DNA from: Agrobacterium tumefaciens
GTDB lineage: Bacteria > Pseudomonadota > Alphaproteobacteria > Rhizobiales > Rhizobiaceae
Reading direction: 5' to 3'
DNA: 64,000 bases
NCBI GenBank assembly: GCA_025560025.1
Contig: CP048485.1
Coordinates: forward strand, 1,798,001-1,862,000
The notes beneath the pieces were generated by a model. The model saw only the letters and a list, made by a program, of their open reading frames with translations, was not told where the DNA came from and searched no databases. The position numbers and the translations under genes are program-made. This document shows, piece by piece, positions 1 to 8,684 of this stretch (position 1 is its first letter; each line of letters begins with the position of its first letter).

Positions 1-5
1 GAATC

Positions 6-1397
6 GTGAAACAGTTTCTTAACGCAGCTCTGGGTCTGACAGTCGCGGTAGTGGCGGTTTTCGCCCCGCTACAGGCTGGCGCGCAGCAGCGTTATGGCGA
101 TCAGCAGACAATGCTGGTGACCCCTGATGGTCGCGTGCTCGACTTCATGCCCGAACGCGGGGATATCGTCATCAGCCGCGATGCGATGGGACGCACGGTG
201 TTTTACGACCAGTACGGCAATCTCCTGGCCACCGAAATGCCTTCCGGCTATCAGCAACGACAACAGCAGGTGCGCCAGCGCGACACCACCTATTATCCGC
301 CTGCTCCCGGCGGCCAATATCGTGAGCCGCAACGCGACTACGGCTATCAGGACAATGGCAGCGTGCGCGACTACCGCGAATATCGCGGCGATGGTTCCGA
401 CGACAATTTCTATACCGGCTCCGTTCCCGCACCCGGTGCAGTGGAAAGCGGCCCGCTCGGCCAGCCGATGCCGGGCGAAAGCACAACGGCCGCCGTTCCC
501 CAGCCCGAGCATCTGATCGAGCGCCACACCCCTGTTACCACGCCGGTCAACCGTTCCCGTCAGGAAATCGTCGCGCTTCAGACCTTCCTCGACCGCGAAG
601 GCATCTCGCCGGGCGTAATCGACGGCAAGATGGGCGACAACGTCAACAAGGCCATTGCCGCCTGGCAGGACATGACCGGCGAAAAGCTTGATCCGAACAA
701 TTCCGATGACATTCTGGAACGCCTGCGCTCCTCCGGTGGCATGCCGATCGTCGACTACACCATCACCGCCGCCGATGCCGCCGGCCCCTATGTCGCCTCC
801 ATTCCGGACGACTATGCCGAGAAGTCGCAGCTGCCCGCTCTGTCCTTCACCTCCACGTCCGAGGCACTGGCCGAGCGCTTCCATATGGATGAGAACTATC
901 TGAAGGAACTGAACCCCGGCATCGACTTCACGGTGCCCGGCACCATCATCAAGGTGGTCAATCCGGGCGAGACGAAAAAGGGACAGGTGGCCCGCATCGT
1001 GGCACATAAGGGCATCAAGCAGGTCTTCGCCTATGGCCAGGACGGCAATCTGATCGCCGCTTATCCCGCCACCATCGGTTCCACGGATACGCCCTCGCCG
1101 AGCGGCACGCACACGGTCGAGCGCATCGCGCTCAATCCCGGCTACACCTATAATCCGAAGATCAACTTCAAGCAGGGCCAGAACGACAAGATCCTGCAGA
1201 TTCCGCCGGGTCCGAATGGTCCCGTCGGCACCGTCTGGATTGCCCTGTCGAAGCCGACCTATGGCATTCACGGTACGCCGGAACCCTCGAAGATCGGCAA
1301 GACCAACAGCCACGGCTGTATCCGCCTTACCAACTGGGATGCGACCGAACTGGCGAAAATGGTCCGCCCCGGCGTCGTGGTCGAATTCGCGGAATAG
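6..1397 (+). CDS. Periplasmic L,D-transpeptidase (YkuD/ErfK family) with peptidoglycan-binding domain
   Basis: Predicted 463-residue exported enzyme that forms or edits 3-3 (L,D) peptide cross-links in peptidoglycan or attaches proteins to it. The N terminus is a signal peptide (hydrophobic stretch to about residue 25, then AGA-QQ). A low-complexity Gln/Tyr/Arg-rich linker (about 70-150) leads to a PG_binding_1 module (about 183-240, QEIVALQTFLDREG) and a C-terminal YkuD domain with the catalytic HGTP...SHGCIRL motif (Cys of SHGC). Rhizobiales carry many paralogues, so no symbol is given. The GTG start is 6 nt from the window edge; its ribosome site lies outside, so a start further upstream cannot be excluded. 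Confidence 0.9.
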   Translation: MKQFLNAALGLTVAVVAVFAPLQAGAQQRYGDQQTMLVTPDGRVLDFMPERGDIVISRDAMGRTVFYDQYGNLLATEMPSGYQQRQQQVRQRDTTYYPPAPGGQYREPQRDYGYQDNGSVRDYREYRGDGSDDNFYTGSVPAPGAVESGPLGQPMPGESTTAAVPQPEHLIERHTPVTTPVNRSRQEIVALQTFLDREGISPGVIDGKMGDNVNKAIAAWQDMTGEKLDPNNSDDILERLRSSGGMPIVDYTITAADAAGPYVASIPDDYAEKSQLPALSFTSTSEALAERFHMDENYLKELNPGIDFTVPGTIIKVVNPGETKKGQVARIVAHKGIKQVFAYGQDGNLIAAYPATIGSTDTPSPSGTHTVERIALNPGYTYNPKINFKQGQNDKILQIPPGPNGPVGTVWIALSKPTYGIHGTPEPSKIGKTNSHGCIRLTNWDATELAKMVRPGVVVEFAE

Positions 1398-1419
1398 GAT
1401 CGACCGAAAGAAAAAAGAA

Positions 1420-1455
1420 AAAGCCCGGCGGTTGGGTCCGCCGGGCTTTTTCTTT
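1420..1455 (+). terminator. Rho-independent terminator of the L,D-transpeptidase gene (bidirectional)
   Basis: A perfect 12-bp stem AAAGCCCGGCGG/CCGCCGGGCTTT (1420-1431 and 1438-1449) with a 6-nt loop is followed by a T-rich tail. A-rich sequence on the left side lets it also serve the leftward MFS gene that ends at 1465. Confidence 0.9.
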
Positions 1456-1464
1456 GTTGGAATT

Positions 1465-2673
1465 TCAGCCGCGCTTTTCCGTGAGGAAATATAGAAGGGC
1501 GGCCACCGGCAAGGCGAAACCGATCCACGAGGCGGCTTGCCACTCACCCACCGCATAGGCCCAGCCGCCGACGGCAGAGCCGATCGCGCCGCCCATGAAA
1601 AACGTCGCCATGTAAACACCGTTCAGGCGGCTGCGGAATTCCGCTCCCAATGTGAAGATGGCGCGCTGGCCGAGCACCAGATTGGTGGTAACGCCGAAAT
1701 CCAGAACGATCGCCGCGATCACCAGAATTCCAAGGGCAAGATGCGATCCTTCAGGCGCGAGATGCGTGACGGCGAATGACAGCGCCACCGCCACCAATGC
1801 CAGGAAAGTCGCCGCATAGGTCCAGCCCCGATCCGCCATTCGCCCCGCAATCGGTGCAGCGACCGTGCCTGCCGCCCCGGCTAACGCAAACAGTGCGATT
1901 TCACCCTGGCTGAGATTGAAATGCGGCCCGCTCAGATAAAGCGGCGTCGTGGTCCAGAACAGGCTGAAGGCGGCGAACAGGAAGGCGTGATAGATCGCCC
2001 GCCGCCGCAGGATCGGCGTGTGGAGGGCCAGCCTGCCCATGGAGGCCATCAGGGAACCATAACCCAGCCTTGCCTCCGGCATCCTCGGCGGAAGAAGCCG
2101 GAAGAGCACAATGGCAAGGATCGCCATGACACCGGCCGATGTGAGGAAAACACCCCGCCAGGAAACGACTTCCGAGAGCAGGCTGGAAACCGGCCTCGCC
2201 AGCATGATGCCGGCCATCAGCCCGCTCATTACATTGCCGACCACCCGCCCGCGAATGGCATGCGGCGCCATGTGGGCTGCATAGGGAACAATGACCTGCA
2301 CCGCCACGGAACTGACGCCGACCAGAAATGCGGCGATCAGAAACGGCGCGGCATGCGGGGCAAATGCCGCCGCCACAAGCGAGAGCACAGCCATGGAGAC
2401 AGCACTGACAACCAGCTTACGATTTTCCACGAGATCGCCAAGCGGCACCACGAACAGCAGGCCGACACCGTAACCAATCTGCGTCAGGGTCACGATCAGA
2501 CCGGTCGCGCCGGCAGAAAGGCCGAGCTCCCCGCCGATGATGCCGGCAAGCGGCTGACCATAATAAAGATTGGCCGCAATCAATCCGCAGGCGGTTGCCA
2601 GCAAAAAAGTAAGGGCCGGGGAAATGGATGTTTCGTAAACATCCTCCCCATCAACGACACGCGACGTCATCAT
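1465..2673 (-). CDS. MFS transporter, TetR-controlled (probable drug or metabolite exporter)
   Basis: About 402-residue inner-membrane protein with some 12 hydrophobic segments typical of the major facilitator superfamily; signature-like stretches are ANLYYGQPL in TM1 and RGRVVGNVMSG in the middle. Substrate unknown; export is inferred from the adjacent TetR repressor gene. The start chosen is ATG at 2673 rather than TTG at 2682, because the promoter/operator upstream has exactly the same 12-nt distance to this ATG as the matching site has to the tetR start. The gene lies 34-44 nt downstream of tetR on the same strand but has its own operator, so it may be transcribed both from the tetR promoter and its own. 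Confidence 0.85.
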   Translation of the reverse strand: MMTSRVVDGEDVYETSISPALTFLLATACGLIAANLYYGQPLAGIIGGELGLSAGATGLIVTLTQIGYGVGLLFVVPLGDLVENRKLVVSAVSMAVLSLVAAAFAPHAAPFLIAAFLVGVSSVAVQVIVPYAAHMAPHAIRGRVVGNVMSGLMAGIMLARPVSSLLSEVVSWRGVFLTSAGVMAILAIVLFRLLPPRMPEARLGYGSLMASMGRLALHTPILRRRAIYHAFLFAAFSLFWTTTPLYLSGPHFNLSQGEIALFALAGAAGTVAAPIAGRMADRGWTYAATFLALVAVALSFAVTHLAPEGSHLALGILVIAAIVLDFGVTTNLVLGQRAIFTLGAEFRSRLNGVYMATFFMGGAIGSAVGGWAYAVGEWQAASWIGFALPVAALLYFLTEKRG

Positions 2674-2679
2674 TTTCTC

Positions 2680-2705
2680 CAATATGGAAACGAATGTTTC
2701 CTAAA
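2680..2705 (-). promoter_or_regulatory. Promoter/operator of the MFS gene (TetR site O1)
   Basis: Perfect inverted repeat GGAAAC-GAAT-GTTTCC at 2686-2701. On the minus strand it occupies the spacer between a weak -35 (TTATTT) and a -10-like ATATTG at 2685-2680, six nt before ATG 2673. The same arrangement and same motif occur in front of tetR (3353-3368), which makes it the likely binding site of that repressor. Confidence 0.7.
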
Positions 2706-2716
2706 TAATCACAAAA

Positions 2717-3340
2717 TCATTCGGCGAGCTTCATGGCGATATTCACCACAGCCGTCATTTCTTCCAGGCTCCGCCCGGTCTTTCCCACAACGCGCATGCC
2801 GTACATCATGCACAACATGGCTCTGGCAAGATCTTCGGAATCGGTTTTTGACTGCACAGAACCGTCCTTTTGCCCCTCAGCCACAAGCCGGGCGACGATC
2901 CGCTCCCTCGCCCTCACCGCCCGATCAACCACGACCGCGATGTCATCGTCCAGAGCAGCCAGATCGGCGGCGGCGCCGACCACAAGACAACCCTCGGAAC
3001 CTGAGCCGCCATGCGACCGCTCCGCATAGAACATCAGCCCGGCCTTCAGGCGCTCATAACCGGTGTCGTAACCGGCAACGGCAGTTTCGAAGCGTTCAGT
3101 CTGTTTGACCCGGTAACGCTCCATTGTGGCGATGAAGACCGCTTTCTTGTCCTTGAATGCCTTGTAAAGACTGCCCTGCGCCAACTCCATCGCATCGGTG
3201 AGATCACCGACGGAGGTTGCGTGGTAACCGCGTCTGGAAAAAACCCGGATCGCACCATCAAGCGCGCGGTCGATATCGAACTCGCGCGGCCTGCCGCGAT
3301 GGCGCTGTTCCTGAGTTTTGGGTCGGGCAATAGTGGTCAT
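2717..3340 (-). CDS. TetR/AcrR-family transcriptional repressor
   Basis: About 207-residue regulator. N-terminal helix-turn-helix (about residues 10-60: RGRPREFDIDRALDGAIRVF then TSVGDLTDAMELAQGSLYKAFKDK) followed by a divergent helical ligand domain. It probably represses itself and the MFS gene downstream and is released by that transporter's substrate. Two matching 16-bp palindromes support this. Start ATG 3340 is preferred to 3412 or 3364: it is the position expected for the family and it lies 6 nt after a good -10 element, implying a leaderless mRNA; no Shine-Dalgarno is visible. The ligand cannot be told from sequence. Confidence 0.88.
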   Translation of the reverse strand: MTTIARPKTQEQRHRGRPREFDIDRALDGAIRVFSRRGYHATSVGDLTDAMELAQGSLYKAFKDKKAVFIATMERYRVKQTERFETAVAGYDTGYERLKAGLMFYAERSHGGSGSEGCLVVGAAADLAALDDDIAVVVDRAVRARERIVARLVAEGQKDGSVQSKTDSEDLARAMLCMMYGMRVVGKTGRSLEEMTAVVNIAMKLAE

Positions 3341-3346
3341 GGCGGC

Positions 3347-3375
3347 AATATAGGAAACGATCATTTCCAAATCAA
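3347..3375 (-). promoter_or_regulatory. tetR promoter with TetR operator O2 filling the spacer
   Basis: On the minus strand: -35 TTGATT (3375-3370), 17-bp spacer, -10 TATATT (3352-3347), then GCCGCC and ATG 3340. The spacer is almost wholly the palindrome GGAAACGATCATTTCC (3353-3368), sharing the GGAAACGA...TTTCC pattern with O1. A repressor bound here would block RNA polymerase directly. Confidence 0.75.
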
Positions 3376-3424
3376 GCGAAAATAATGCCCGCACCACAGA
3401 TGGCCCGGGCATCAGGAATGCCGT

Positions 3425-4141
3425 TCAGGCGGCCTTGTGGGTAAGAAGGCGTGCAGGCTGCGCACCGAGCCTCAACGGTCGCTTCGGCAGAAGGCCGAGC
3501 ACCTCGCCTGCGAAGGCCTTCGCGTTCTCCACCGCCTTGTCGATATTGCTGACCTTGTCCTTATCGAGACAGAGAAGCGTGCCGCCATAATCGAAAATAT
3601 CGCGATAGGCCGCTCTCTCGACAATCGGCGTATTGAGCACCGAGACATTCTTTTCCGCCAGCAGCATTTTGACCAGCAGCAGCGAACGCGTCGCCACCAT
3701 GGCGTTGACCCGTGTCAGCACGATCGAATGGGCAATTGCCTTGCCCATCTTGCGGTTCAGGAATTCGATGTGATCCAGAACCTCGGCAGCGCCGCGCGCA
3801 TCCATGGCAGAGCCCTGCACCGGGATCAGCACGTGATCGGAAATACCGAGCGCCATGGTCAGCAGCGGGCTTTTCGACCCGGGCAGATCGATGATGAAAC
3901 AGTCGGTATTGGTTTTATTCTCGCGAATATGGCCTTCAAGCGAAGCCATCGTCACATGCGAAATCACCGAGAGATTTTCGATCTCGCCGGACAGATCGTG
4001 CCAGCGGGAAATCCACAATTGCGGATCGGCATCCAGAACCGTCACGCGGTGGCCGCTGCGGGCCAGTTCAGTTGCCAGAAGCAGCACGGCCGTGGTTTTT
4101 CCCGCGCCGCCCTTGGTATTTGCGAAAGTGATGACTGACAT
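3425..4141 (-). CDS. ParA/MinD-family ATPase
   Basis: 238-residue deviant-Walker P-loop ATPase. The N terminus carries the deviant Walker A box NTKGGAGKTT (about residues 8-17), a DADPQ motif (about 39-43) and a FIIDLPG motif (about 82-88). Such proteins polymerise or form gradients on DNA or membrane to segregate or position cargo. No parB gene or parS-like cluster is nearby, so this is an orphan ParA; length and layout also resemble the VirC1 group of agrobacteria. Single gene; the TetR gene lies downstream on the same strand after about 85 nt. Role in this cell unknown. Confidence 0.8.
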   Translation of the reverse strand: MSVITFANTKGGAGKTTAVLLLATELARSGHRVTVLDADPQLWISRWHDLSGEIENLSVISHVTMASLEGHIRENKTNTDCFIIDLPGSKSPLLTMALGISDHVLIPVQGSAMDARGAAEVLDHIEFLNRKMGKAIAHSIVLTRVNAMVATRSLLLVKMLLAEKNVSVLNTPIVERAAYRDIFDYGGTLLCLDKDKVSNIDKAVENAKAFAGEVLGLLPKRPLRLGAQPARLLTHKAA

Positions 4142-4260
4142 GATACCCCCTGTTGGTCAGAGCCGTTTCATGCTCATTCACGCACCGAAGCAATTCATGG
4201 TGCTTTCCATAATCTTAATGAACAGGGTTAATAAAAGGCTAAGAACGGTTATGCCGCGCA

Positions 4261-4295
4261 ACGAAAAGCCCGCGACCGGGTCGTCGCGGGCTTCT
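4261..4295 (-). terminator. Terminator downstream of the secreted protein gene
   Basis: An 11-bp stem AAGCCCGCGAC/GTCGCGGGCTT (4266-4276, 4283-4293) with a 6-nt loop; on the minus strand it is followed by TTTTCG. It closes the leftward cluster that begins near 11.2 kb. Confidence 0.8.
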
Positions 4296-4308
4296 CCAGT
4301 TCAGTGGA

Positions 4309-4689
4309 TTACATCAGCTTGCGACAGGAACCCACATCGTCCGCCCGCAACCGGCCGGCTTTAAGATCTTCATATTTGGGCAGATTTAGCGAACCGCCCA
4401 GCCTTTTCTCAACGGTATTGCGATCAAGCGAAATCATGCGCCCGGCACTGGTGAAGGATACCATGCCATTCTTTCCGGAATAGGCCATGGTTGCGCGCAT
4501 CTCGCAAAAATAGCGGTCAGAACCTTTAGACAGGTTCCAGCCTCGAATTCCCGCCTTGTTGCTCGAGAGGGCTCCAGCTTTGTAGCCCTGCCCTGAAAGT
4601 TCCTTAAAAGAAGCAGCCTGCGCAACGACGGGCGACCCCAACAACGCCACCGCGATCAGTGACGAAAAAAGTGAGAATCTCGCGGTCAC
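4309..4689 (-). CDS. Small exported protein of unknown function
   Basis: About 126 residues with a clear signal peptide (hydrophobic segment then VVAQA-AS). The mature part has two Cys (in YFCEMRA and DVGSCRKLM) that could pair, and no motif I recognise. The gene begins only a few nt after the Fe-alcohol dehydrogenase stop and is probably cotranscribed with that cluster. I prefer GTG 4689 (AGGGTG with proper spacing upstream) over GTG 4698. Whether it takes part in the catabolic pathway is unknown. Confidence 0.6.
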   Translation of the reverse strand: MTARFSLFSSLIAVALLGSPVVAQAASFKELSGQGYKAGALSSNKAGIRGWNLSKGSDRYFCEMRATMAYSGKNGMVSFTSAGRMISLDRNTVEKRLGGSLNLPKYEDLKAGRLRADDVGSCRKLM

Positions 4690-4701
4690 TTTGCCCACCC
4701 T

Positions 4702-5847
4702 TTAAAAGCAATCCTCGAACAGCTTCTTCGTATTTTCCAGCGTCATCGGCACCGGATTACCGCCGCAGCTCGGATCCTTGATCGCCTCCGCCGTAAGCTC
4801 GTCGATACGGTCAGGCTTGATCCCCATGGCGGTCAGGTTTTCCGGCACGCCGAGTTCCTTGCGAAGTTCCAGCACGTAATCATAAAAACCGTCGAAACCG
4901 CCGGAGATACCGAGATAGGCGGCCGCACGGGCAATCTTGTCCTCGATGGCGGGGCGATTGAAGCGCAGCACCGCCGGCATGACGACGGCATTGGTCATGC
5001 CGTGATGGGTGTTGTAGACCGCCCCGATCGGATGCGACAGCGAGTGAATGGCGCCGAGACCCTTCTGGAAGGCAACCGCCCCCATCGCTGCCGCTGCCAT
5101 CATATTGGTGCGCGCTTCGATATCCGTGCCATCCTTATAGGCGCGCGGCAGGAATTCCTTGACGAGACGCAGGCCCTCCAGCGCCACGCCGGCACTCATC
5201 GGATGGAAGAACGGCGACGAATAGGCCTCAAGGCAATGGGCGAAGGCATCCATGCCCGTGCCCGCCGTGATCACCTTCGGCATGCCGACCGTCAGCTCGG
5301 GATCGCAGATGACGACGCCGGGCAAGAGCTTCGGATGGAAGATGATTTTCTTCACATGGGTCTGCGAATTGGTGATGACGCTGGCGCGACCGACTTCGGA
5401 GCCGGTACCGGCCGTCGTCGGCACGGCGACGATCGGCGCGATCTTCGAGGCATCCGCCCGTGTCCACCAGTCGCCGATATCCTCGAAATCCCAGACCGGA
5501 CGCGTCTGCCCGGCCATGAAGGCGATGGTCTTGCCGAGATCGAGGCCCGAACCGCCGCCGAAAGCGACAACGCCGTCATGGCCGCCATCGCGATAGGCTT
5601 TCACGCCGGCTTCCATGTTGATTTCGTTGGGGTTCGGATCGACCTCGGCGAAGATCGCCCGGCCGAGACCCGCCTCTTCCAGCACATCAAGCGCATGCGC
5701 GGTGATCGCCATATTGGCAAGGCCGCGATCCGTCACGAGCAGCGGCTTCCTGATGCCGAGCGTCTTGCAGGCTTCCGCCAGTTCCTTGATCCGGCCACGG
5801 CCAAGCTTGACGGCGGTGGGATAGCTCCAGTTGGCGACGATATTCAT
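4702..5847 (-). CDS. Iron-containing alcohol dehydrogenase (group III), amino-alcohol cluster
   Basis: About 381 residues, normal for the Fe-ADH family. NAD-binding motif GGGSGLDLGK (about residue 94) and TTAGTGSE (about 143) are present; metal ligands fit Asp/His in GMDAFAHCLEAY and two His in AIHSLSHPIGAVYNTHHG. It should oxidise an alcohol to an aldehyde in the cytoplasm. The ATG at 5847 overlaps the upstream dehydrogenase stop as ATGA, so the two are translationally coupled; the longer frame to 6048 is rejected because it would overlap that gene by 200 bp. In context I infer oxidation of a gamma-glutamylated amino alcohol whose aldehyde is passed to the coupled ALDH. Confidence 0.88.
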   Translation of the reverse strand: MNIVANWSYPTAVKLGRGRIKELAEACKTLGIRKPLLVTDRGLANMAITAHALDVLEEAGLGRAIFAEVDPNPNEINMEAGVKAYRDGGHDGVVAFGGGSGLDLGKTIAFMAGQTRPVWDFEDIGDWWTRADASKIAPIVAVPTTAGTGSEVGRASVITNSQTHVKKIIFHPKLLPGVVICDPELTVGMPKVITAGTGMDAFAHCLEAYSSPFFHPMSAGVALEGLRLVKEFLPRAYKDGTDIEARTNMMAAAAMGAVAFQKGLGAIHSLSHPIGAVYNTHHGMTNAVVMPAVLRFNRPAIEDKIARAAAYLGISGGFDGFYDYVLELRKELGVPENLTAMGIKPDRIDELTAEAIKDPSCGGNPVPMTLENTKKLFEDCF

Positions 5848-7232
5848 TTCGTGACTTTCTTCAGATGGTAGGATTTCGGGCGGGTCAGGTTCTGGAAACC
5901 GAGGACGGAGAGCGAGCCGCCACGACCGGTTTCCTTCACGCCGGTCCAGCAAAGCGCCGGATCGAGATAATCGGCGCGGTTCATGAACACGGTTCCGGTT
6001 TCGATTTCGCGGCCAATACGCCCTGCACGGGCGGCATCCTGCGTCCACAGCGAGGCGGTGAGGCCGTATTTGCTGTCATTCATCAGCGCAATGGCTTCAT
6101 CGTCGTTCTTGACCTTCATGATGCCGATGGCGGGACCGAAAGTCTCTTCGGTCATGAATTCCATGGAATGATCGACATTGACGAGGATCTGCGGTGCGAC
6201 ATAAGCACTCTCGCCATCATCGGCCGGGAAAAGCTTCTGATCGACCAGCGCCTTGGCGCCCTTGGCAACGGCGTCGGCAATCTGCGCCCGCACCACCTTG
6301 GCAAACCGCTTGTTAGCCATCGGCCCGAGCGTGGTTTCCTGCTCGAGCGGATTGCCGAGCTTGTAGTTCGAAACCCACGCCACGGACTTCTCGACGAATT
6401 CGTCATAGAGGTTTTCATTGACGTAGATGCGCTCGATACCACAGCAGCATTGCCCGGAATTATAGGTGCCGCCATCCATCAGCGTATCGACGGCGGCGTC
6501 GAGATCGGCATCCTCCATCACGTAACCTGGGTCCTTACCGCCGAGTTCAAGCCCGAGGCCGGTGAAGGTGCCGGCCGCGGCGCGCTCTATGGCACGGCCG
6601 CCTTCGACAGAGCCAGTGAAGTTGACGAAGTTGAAGAGGCCTTCGGAAATCAGTGCCGACGTCGTGCCATGGTCGAGGAAGACATTGATGAAAACGTCTT
6701 CAGGCACACCGGCCTCAACGAAAGCCCGCACCATCCGCTCGCCCACCAGCAGCGTCTGCGCCGCATGTTTGATGACGACTGTATTGCCCGCCATCAGAGC
6801 AGGCGCGACGGTGTTGATCGCCGTCATGTAAGGATAGTTCCACGGCGCAATGACGAAGACCACACCATGCGCCTCGCGCTCGATGCGGCGTTCGAAATTG
6901 CCGCTTTCCTCGATGACGAGCGGCGCCAGCGCATCGGCGGCGATGGAGGCGACGTAGTTGGAGCGTTCGTTGAATCCCTTGAACTCGCCGCCATAACGCA
7001 CCGGACGGCCCATCATATGCGCCAGTTCCGGCACCACCTCCGCCACCATTTCATTGAGGCGGGCGACACCCTTCAGGACCAGCTGAACGCGATCCTCAAG
7101 CGGACGCCGCGCCCAGTCCTTTTGCGCCTTGCGCGCTTTCGAAACGGCAGCCCTCGCCGCCTCCAGCGACATCGCCTCCCGCTCGGCATAAACCGAGCCA
7201 TCGATGGGCGAGATATTCTGGATCATGGTCAT
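5844..7232 (-). CDS. NAD(P)-dependent aldehyde dehydrogenase, amino-alcohol cluster
   Basis: 462 residues, typical ALDH size. Catalytic elements are visible: PWNYP (about 126), FTGSVEGG (about 203), catalytic Glu in LELGGKDP (about 227) and nucleophile within GQCCCGIERI (about 262), unusual in having three consecutive Cys. It converts an aldehyde to a carboxylate. Its position between a GS-like ligase and an alcohol dehydrogenase suggests a gamma-glutamyl-aminoaldehyde substrate, as PuuC in the Puu putrescine pathway; that analogy is inference. Start ATG 7232 or the second ATG at 7226; 18 nt separate it from the GS-like gene. Confidence 0.9.
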   Translation of the reverse strand: MTMIQNISPIDGSVYAEREAMSLEAARAAVSKARKAQKDWARRPLEDRVQLVLKGVARLNEMVAEVVPELAHMMGRPVRYGGEFKGFNERSNYVASIAADALAPLVIEESGNFERRIEREAHGVVFVIAPWNYPYMTAINTVAPALMAGNTVVIKHAAQTLLVGERMVRAFVEAGVPEDVFINVFLDHGTTSALISEGLFNFVNFTGSVEGGRAIERAAAGTFTGLGLELGGKDPGYVMEDADLDAAVDTLMDGGTYNSGQCCCGIERIYVNENLYDEFVEKSVAWVSNYKLGNPLEQETTLGPMANKRFAKVVRAQIADAVAKGAKALVDQKLFPADDGESAYVAPQILVNVDHSMEFMTEETFGPAIGIMKVKNDDEAIALMNDSKYGLTASLWTQDAARAGRIGREIETGTVFMNRADYLDPALCWTGVKETGRGGSLSVLGFQNLTRPKSYHLKKVTK

Positions 7233-7250
7233 GATGTTTTCCCGTAATGA

Positions 7251-8618
7251 TTAGGCCCGTTCGAAACCGCGCGCCACTTCCCAGTCGGTCACGCGGCGGT
7301 CGTATTCTTCCTGCTCCCACCGTCCGGCATGGACGTAATGATCGATCACATCGTCGCCAAAGGCGTTGCGCAGCATTTTCGATCCGTCCAGAAAGGCAGT
7401 GGCGTCACGCAACGTCTTGGGTATCTCGCGCACGTCCTTGCCGCCATAGGCATCGCCGACAAAAGCGGGCTCAAGTTCGAGTTTATTTTCGATGCCGTCA
7501 ATGCCTGCCGCAAGCAAAGCCGCCATGGCGAGATAGGGATTGAGATCGGAGCCGCCGACGCGGCATTCGATGCGGATACCCTTGGTGCCTTCGCCGCAGA
7601 GACGGTATCCGGCCGTGCGGTTGTCGAGGCTCCAGATCGCCTTGGTGGGCGCAAAGGTGCCGGCCATGAACCGCTTGTAGGAATTGATATAGGGCGCGAG
7701 GAAATAGGTGATCTCGCTGGCATGCGCGAGAAGCCCGGCAACATAGTGCCGCATCAGTTCCGACATGCCGTGCTTGGCGTCCTTGTCGAGGAAAGCAGGC
7801 GTCTTGCCATCGGCGCTCCACAGCGACTGGTGAATATGCGAGGAACTGCCGGCGGCGTTGTAATTCCACTTGGCGAGAAAGGTTACAGCCTTGCCCTTGG
7901 ACCAGGCGATCTCCTTGGTCGCGTTCTTGATGATGGCGTGCCGGTCGGCCATGGTCAGCGCATCGGCATAACGCACGTTGATTTCCGCCTGACCTGCGGA
8001 CGCTTCGCCCTTGGAATTCTCTACCGGAATGCCGGCACCCTGCAGGCCCTTGCGCAGCGCCCGCATGACATCCTCTTCCTTGGTCGTCTGGAAGATATGG
8101 TAATCCTCATTATAACCGCTGGCGAGGTTCAACCCCTTGTAACCGTTGGCGCGTGCCGCATCGAAAGTCTGGTCGAACAGGAAGAATTCCAGTTCGGTCG
8201 CCATATAGGCCTTCAGCCCCATGGCCTCCAGCCGCGCCACCTGTTTTTTCAACAGTGCGCGCGGCGAATGCGGCACTTCTTCATGGGTGTGATGATCGAG
8301 CACATCGCACAACACCAGCGCGGTGCCTTCCAGCCACGGCACGCGCCGCAGCGTCGAAAGATCGGGCTTCAGCACATAGTCACCATAGCCTTTTTCCCAA
8401 CTGGAGGATTTATAGCCGGGAACGGTCTCCATCTCCATGTCGGTGGCAAGCACGTAATTGCAGCTATGGGTTTCCTCAAAGGCGCTTTCAACGAAGAATT
8501 CCGCCTGGAACCGTTTGCCCATCAGACGCCCCTGCATGTCGACAAGGCAGGCCAGAACCGTGTCGATGCGCCCCTCGGCGACATCCATTTTAAGCGCGTC
8601 GAATGTGTAGCTCGTCAT
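7251..8618 (-). CDS. Glutamine-synthetase-like gamma-glutamyl-amine ligase
   Basis: 455-residue protein with the GS fold: N-terminal beta-grasp (about 10-105), then catalytic domain with YMATELEFFLF (Glu metal ligands), AGQAEINVRY, SSSHIHQSLW and the NRTAGYR region. The NLYDLP adenylylation motif of housekeeping GSI is replaced by DAYGGKDVREIP, as in PuuA/IpuC/GlnA4-type ligases that join glutamate to an organic amine with ATP. Such ligases start pathways that protect a reactive amine before oxidation. The neighbouring ethanolamine-type permease and ADH/ALDH make ethanolamine (giving gamma-glutamylethanolamide) my leading substrate; isopropylamine-derived amino alcohols or other amines are alternatives. 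It is not the nitrogen-assimilation GS. Confidence 0.85.
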   Translation of the reverse strand: MTSYTFDALKMDVAEGRIDTVLACLVDMQGRLMGKRFQAEFFVESAFEETHSCNYVLATDMEMETVPGYKSSSWEKGYGDYVLKPDLSTLRRVPWLEGTALVLCDVLDHHTHEEVPHSPRALLKKQVARLEAMGLKAYMATELEFFLFDQTFDAARANGYKGLNLASGYNEDYHIFQTTKEEDVMRALRKGLQGAGIPVENSKGEASAGQAEINVRYADALTMADRHAIIKNATKEIAWSKGKAVTFLAKWNYNAAGSSSHIHQSLWSADGKTPAFLDKDAKHGMSELMRHYVAGLLAHASEITYFLAPYINSYKRFMAGTFAPTKAIWSLDNRTAGYRLCGEGTKGIRIECRVGGSDLNPYLAMAALLAAGIDGIENKLELEPAFVGDAYGGKDVREIPKTLRDATAFLDGSKMLRNAFGDDVIDHYVHAGRWEQEEYDRRVTDWEVARGFERA

Positions 8619-8684
8619 TTTGTCCGTTCCCTCTTATTGTGGCGACCGGGCGGCCGGGATGCGGCCACCCGTTTCGTTTGAGCA

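Noticed and set aside
4702..6048. Extended start (6048) of the Fe-alcohol dehydrogenase
   Set aside because: Would overlap ALDH by 200 bp; family N terminus MNIVANWSYP begins at 5847 with ATGA coupling.
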